Shown here piece after piece: positions 5,448-8,510 of a stretch of 8,510 nt of DNA. Position 1 is the stretch's first letter. Every line of letters starts with the position of its first letter. The stretch is taken from the NCBI GenBank assembly GCA_003447515.1, contig DLZA01000321.1:2389-10898 (forward strand). Direction: 5' to 3'. The position numbers were made by a program, and so were the translations under genes. This DNA is from Paracoccaceae bacterium (GTDB taxonomy: Bacteria; Pseudomonadota; Alphaproteobacteria; Rhodobacterales; Rhodobacteraceae). The notes below the pieces were generated by a model. The model had not been told where the DNA came from. It saw nothing but the letters and a program-made list of their open reading frames with translations, and did no database searches.

Positions 5448-6823
5448 TGGAAGTGATTCTTCTGTTCGCCATGGTCATCGGATTGCTGATGATCGGTGTA
5501 CCCATCGCCGTAGCTCTGGGCTTTTCTTCTGTCATGTTCCTGTTGTGGTTCTCTGACAGCTCGCTCGCGTCAGTTGCACAAACACTATTTAACGCATTTG
5601 AAGGGCATTATACGCTTCTTGCCATCCCCTTCTTTATACTTGCGTCATCGTTTATGTCGACGGGCGGAGTTGCCCGCAGAATCATAAATTTTTCCATCGC
5701 TTGTGTAGGTCATTTCCACGGCGGCCTCGCAATCGCAGGTGTCTTCGCTTGCATGCTATTTGCTGCACTTTCTGGCTCCTCTCCCGCAACAGTTGTAGCT
5801 ATTGGCTCAATCGTGATCGCCGGCATGCGTCAAGTAGGTTACACCAAGGAATTTGCAGCAGGTGTGATCTGTAACGCAGGCACGCTTGGCATCCTGATCC
5901 CACCATCAATCGTAATGGTCGTTTACGCCGCCGCTGTTGAAGTTTCCGTAGGCCGCATGTTCTTAGCAGGAGTGATCCCAGGCCTGATGGCAGGCACCAT
6001 GCTGATGATCGGAATTTACATCATTGCGCGCGTTAAAGACTTGCCCAAGGGCGAGCGCGCACCTTGGTCTGAACGCTTGAACGCCGCTGCTCAAGCAGGC
6101 TGGGGCCTGTTCTTGATTGTGATTATTCTTGGCGGAATCTACGGCGGGATTTTCACCCCAACCGAAGCCGCTGCTGTGGCCGCCATTTACGCATGGGTCA
6201 TCGCAAGCTTCATCTATCGCGACATGGGCCCACTCGCGACTACCGAAGGGGAAAAAAACTTGTCCCTTCTCGACAAACCTCAAGCAATTCTAACAGCAAT
6301 ATGGCACCGCGATACGATCGACACGCTATTCGAAGCAGGCAAACTCACCGTGACATTACTGTTCGTCATCGCCAATGCTCTAATTTTGAAACACGTGCTG
6401 ACTGACGAACAAGTGCCACAGCACATCACTGAAGCGATGCTTGCTGCAGGTCTTGGCCCCATCACTTTCCTAATCGTGGTAAACTTGATCTTATTAATTG
6501 GTGGCCAATTCATGGAGCCATCAGGCCTATTGGTGATTGTTGCTCCGCTGGTATTTCCCATTGCTATTGAATTGGGCATCGATCCAATCCATCTGGGCAT
6601 TATCATGGTAGTCAATATGGAAATTGGCATGATCACGCCTCCGGTTGGGCTCAACCTTTTTGTCACATCAGGCGTTGCCGGCATGCCTATGATGGCCGTG
6701 GTCAAGGCGGCTTTGCCGTTCCTTGCAATCCTTTTTGTATTTTTGATCATGATCACTTACATCCCAATAATTTCAACGTTCCTTCCAAATCTTGTGATGG
6801 GACCGGAGATCATCGTTAAATAA
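5447..6823 (+). CDS. dctM: TRAP transporter large membrane subunit DctM
   Basis: Large membrane subunit of 458 aa that carries substrate and coupling ions, probably sodium, across the inner membrane. Multiple hydrophobic helices cover nearly the whole protein. Family motifs: AIPFFILASSFMSTGG (59-74), LSGSSPATVVAIGS (108-121), NAGTLGILIPPS (143-154), GIFTPTEAAAVAA (234-246) and MITPPVGLNLFV (395-406). The two GTLGILIPPS/ITPPVGLN hairpin regions belong to the two inverted repeats of the fold. A polar loop at about 257-295 is longer than in typical DctM proteins of 425-440 aa, echoing the enlarged loop in DctQ. Start overlaps the dctQ stop by one base; AAGGA lies at 5433-5437. Last gene of the operon. 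Confidence 0.95.
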   Translation: MEVILLFAMVIGLLMIGVPIAVALGFSSVMFLLWFSDSSLASVAQTLFNAFEGHYTLLAIPFFILASSFMSTGGVARRIINFSIACVGHFHGGLAIAGVFACMLFAALSGSSPATVVAIGSIVIAGMRQVGYTKEFAAGVICNAGTLGILIPPSIVMVVYAAAVEVSVGRMFLAGVIPGLMAGTMLMIGIYIIARVKDLPKGERAPWSERLNAAAQAGWGLFLIVIILGGIYGGIFTPTEAAAVAAIYAWVIASFIYRDMGPLATTEGEKNLSLLDKPQAILTAIWHRDTIDTLFEAGKLTVTLLFVIANALILKHVLTDEQVPQHITEAMLAAGLGPITFLIVVNLILLIGGQFMEPSGLLVIVAPLVFPIAIELGIDPIHLGIIMVVNMEIGMITPPVGLNLFVTSGVAGMPMMAVVKAALPFLAILFVFLIMITYIPIISTFLPNLVMGPEIIVK

Positions 6824-6846
6824 CGCTTACCCATAACTGGGGTGCG
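6824..6846 (+). terminator. Weak stem-loop directly after dctM
   Basis: CGC-tt-ACCCA (6824-6833), a TAAC loop and TGGGGTGCG (6838-6846) can fold into an imperfect stem with a firm CCCA/TGGG core and an outer CGC/GCG clamp separated by bulges. No T run follows. It is placed where the dctPQM message should end, but support is modest. Confidence 0.3.
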
Positions 6847-7139
6847 CATATTCAAAACGCAAACACCTCTCACACTACTGTAGGGTTACATGCTCAAAAC
6901 CGGCAAAATTCATCTCCTACATTGCACAAGGGATTACTGGCACATGGCAGGGGGACTGCAAAATTGTTGATTACCAATAAAGGCAGCGTCACGTTTACCA
7001 AAAAAAGCCGTTAGAAATGGCAACTGAGCTACTGACTTCACAAACAAGGCGTTGATGCAGATGTTCCTAAATATTCTTGATGGGTTCAAAAACGTGTCGA
7101 AATTCTGATTCGCATCCTCAGTCAACAAAAAAAATCGTC

Positions 7140-7204
7140 CAAATAGCTATATATTTGCACTTGTAATGGTCCTAGCCTTTTAATCAATGTGATTCCCTTG
7201 AGGG
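7140..7204 (+). promoter_or_regulatory. Ribokinase promoter region with two inverted repeats
   Basis: TTGCAC (7155-7160) and TTTAAT (7179-7184) are 18 bases apart, a plausible -35/-10 pair. CAAATA-GCTATA-TATTTG (7140-7157) overlaps the -35, and AATCA-ATG-TGATT (7182-7194) overlaps the -10. Either could be an operator for a sugar- or nucleoside-responsive repressor. GAGGG (7200-7204) is the likely ribosome site, 13 bases before the ATG, rather far. It is also part of a small CCCT-TG-AGGG hairpin. Confidence 0.35.
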
Positions 7205-7217
7205 CGCGTAAACCAAT

Positions 7218-8093
7218 ATGATTTTGAACTTCGGCTCGATAAATCTTGATCTAGTCTACCGTGTTGCTTCCTTACCGGCACCAGGGGAAACACTTGCCAG
7301 CACGTCTTATGAAAAATATCTGGGTGGGAAGGGCGTTAACCAATCTATTGCAGCTCAACGTTGCGGAGCTGAAGTACGCCATATCGGCTGTGTTGGCCCA
7401 GATGCCCAATGGTTGCTCGAACAGATTTCAGAATTTGGCCTAACACTTACTGGTATCAAAACAGTAGATACACATACCGGCCACGCTGTGATCCTTGTCG
7501 ATAATGCAGCGGAAAATCAAATCGTACTATTCGGCGGGTCCAACCAAGCTTTCACAATGAGTCAAATCGAAAATGCATTAGGGAACGCCGATCCAAAAAC
7601 GGATTGGGTCATTTGTCAAAATGAAACCAACCTTGTGCATGAATTAGCACAATCCGCACGACAAAAGAATTTTCGCACAGCCTATTCGGCAGCTCCTTTC
7701 GAGGCTAAACACGCAATTCCAATGCTTGATCATATTGATTTGCTTGCAGTTAACGAAGTAGAAGCCGCATCCCTCCAAAATGCACTTGGCAGAGACCCCT
7801 GTGAACTTGGTCTGCGGTATCTTTTGGTGACTAAAGGGGCGAAAGGGGCAGATTTACATACGTATCAAGAGACCATCCATCAGCCCGCGTTCAACGTTAT
7901 GCCGCAAGATACTACAGGCGCAGGTGATACCTTTCTTGGCGCCTTCATGGCAGAATTTACTCTGTCCAACAGCCCTGCTAAAGCGCTGCGTTTTGCAGCC
8001 GCTGCATCCGCAATCCAAGTAACCCGCGCAGGCGCTGCACCCGCGATTCCAACGCGTGAGGAAGTCTTTGCGTTTTTGAAAGAACAAGCATGA
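7218..8093 (+). CDS. rbsK: Ribokinase-type PfkB-family sugar kinase
   Basis: Cytoplasmic ATP-dependent sugar kinase of 291 aa, slightly shorter than E. coli RbsK (309). PfkB family features in order: the N-terminal sugar-binding strand FGSINLDLVY (5-14), the first signature GGKGVNQ (36-42), a core with NEVEA (179-183), the ATP-site LLVTKGAKGA (202-211), and the second signature DTTGAGDTFLGAF (231-243) with expected catalytic base D237. The GGKGVNQ form, close to GGKGANQ of ribokinases, favours ribose over fructose or nucleoside substrates. The stop overlaps the next gene's start (ATGA). Since that gene is a nucleoside hydrolase, the likely job is to turn the released ribose into ribose-5-phosphate. 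Substrate is inferred, and another PfkB sugar kinase remains possible. Confidence 0.85.
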   Translation: MILNFGSINLDLVYRVASLPAPGETLASTSYEKYLGGKGVNQSIAAQRCGAEVRHIGCVGPDAQWLLEQISEFGLTLTGIKTVDTHTGHAVILVDNAAENQIVLFGGSNQAFTMSQIENALGNADPKTDWVICQNETNLVHELAQSARQKNFRTAYSAAPFEAKHAIPMLDHIDLLAVNEVEAASLQNALGRDPCELGLRYLLVTKGAKGADLHTYQETIHQPAFNVMPQDTTGAGDTFLGAFMAEFTLSNSPAKALRFAAAASAIQVTRAGAAPAIPTREEVFAFLKEQA

Positions 8094-8510
8094 CCCACAG
8101 GATCCTTATCGATACCGATCCTGGCATCGATGACGCCATGGCGATCTTTTATGCGGCCTTACACCCAGATATTGAAATCGTGGGCATGACGAGCGTGTTT
8201 GGAAATGTGACGACCGACATTGCTGTTCGTAATGCAATCGTTTTGGCAGAAAAGGTTGGCCAACCTATCCCAATTGCAAAAGGGGCGGATAAGCCGATTG
8301 TGATGGAGCCAAATGGCGTTTCCGATTATGTGCATGGCGTCGAAGGCTTTGGTACAATGGATGCACAGCCCATCAAAAGCAAACCACTCAAAGAGCCTGC
8401 GCATGAATTTATTTGCCGCATCATCAACGAAAACCCGGGCGAGATTATCCTTTGTCCAATTGGACCTTTGACCAATATCGCCCTGGCGCTGGAACACGAT
8501 CCGACAATCG
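8090..8510 (+). CDS. Nucleoside hydrolase, 5' part
   Basis: First 140 residues of an inosine-uridine preferring nucleoside hydrolase family enzyme; the rest lies beyond the window. Nucleoside hydrolases split a ribonucleoside into base and ribose. The calcium-binding motif DTDPGIDDAMAI sits at 8-19, so D10, D14 and D15 match the numbering of the well-studied protozoan enzymes. N39 (FGN) and H82 (HGVEGFG) also fall at familiar positions. CPIGPLTNIALAL (122-134) is the usual IGPLTN segment. Base specificity depends on C-terminal residues not present here. The ATG overlaps the ribokinase TGA (ATGA). Only a weak GAAAGAA precedes it, so translation is probably coupled to rbsK. Confidence 0.9.
   Translation, partial: MTHRILIDTDPGIDDAMAIFYAALHPDIEIVGMTSVFGNVTTDIAVRNAIVLAEKVGQPIPIAKGADKPIVMEPNGVSDYVHGVEGFGTMDAQPIKSKPLKEPAHEFICRIINENPGEIILCPIGPLTNIALALEHDPTI

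Larger units (their letters stand above)
6824..7217. other. Gap between dctM and ribokinase, no convincing gene
   Basis: A stretch of 394 bases. The first 23 hold the stem-loop listed above and the last 80 the ribokinase promoter region. The middle contains a + strand frame of 26 codons (6890-6970, AGGG four bases before ATG) and a - strand frame of 64 codons (6934-7128) that would start at TTG without a good ribosome site. Neither resembles a family I recognise. The region could be a decayed gene, a regulator leader or plain spacer. Confidence 0.5.

Noticed and set aside
6280..6756. A 158-codon - strand frame inside dctM
   Set aside because: It is antisense to a gene with complete DctM motifs; its Met/Ile/Thr-rich sequence is the mirror of hydrophobic codons.
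6934..7128. A 64-codon - strand frame in the dctM-rbsK gap
   Set aside because: It would need a TTG start without a good ribosome site, and the protein matches no family I know. Not listed as a gene, though a remnant is not excluded.
7126..7134. A run of A (T on the - strand) as a leftward terminator after the CAAATA/TATTTG repeat
   Set aside because: The stem is all A/T-weak apart from one pair at its base, and no - strand gene ends here.
8159..8497. A 112-codon - strand frame over the nucleoside hydrolase
   Set aside because: The + strand carries clear hydrolase motifs; the opposite frame matches nothing and has no ribosome site I can see.

Overview
The window looks like chromosomal DNA from a marine alphaproteobacterium of the Rhodobacterales (Roseobacter-like). 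The basis is the protein style of the DctP/DctQ/DctM and DctB/DctD sets, including an enlarged DctQ and a disulfide-type cysteine pair in DctP. Base composition is moderate and A+T-rich between genes, so a lower-GC pelagic lineage is likelier than a high-GC one. This placement is inference from memory of the families, not from a search.

Layout: (1) 1-312, the 3' end of a + strand ICMT-family membrane methyltransferase. (2) 313-590, a convergent intergenic gap with a weak, possibly bidirectional terminator hairpin. (3) 591-3472 on the - strand, a two-component system: dctB (sensor kinase, GTG start) followed by dctD (response regulator), overlapping as ATGA. (4) 3473-3712, an A+T-rich divergent control region with several short repeats. 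(5) 3713-6823 on the + strand, a complete TRAP transporter dctP-dctQ-dctM, with a perfect 13-bp hairpin between dctP and dctQ and a one-base dctQ/dctM overlap. (6) 6824-7217, a 394-base gap with no convincing gene, ending in the promoter region of the next operon. (7) 7218 to the end, a PfkB-family ribokinase overlapping (ATGA) a nucleoside hydrolase that runs off the window.

How the genes work together: DctB should sense an extracytoplasmic dicarboxylate-like ligand and phosphorylate DctD. DctD would control the divergent dctPQM genes, whose product takes up C4-dicarboxylates (such as succinate, malate, fumarate) with an ion gradient. The ribokinase/nucleoside hydrolase pair is a separate catabolic unit: nucleosides are cleaved to base plus ribose, and ribose is phosphorylated to ribose-5-phosphate.

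Most notable point: DctD has an intact receiver domain and a Fis-type DNA-binding end. Its central AAA+ domain, however, is shortened and lacks the GAFTGA loop and a normal Walker B. No properly spaced sigma-54 promoter is visible upstream of dctP. This suggests a DctBD-TRAP switch that no longer uses sigma-54. Apart from this, the window is well-known transport and salvage biology; I see no defence system, CRISPR array, phage or insertion sequence.
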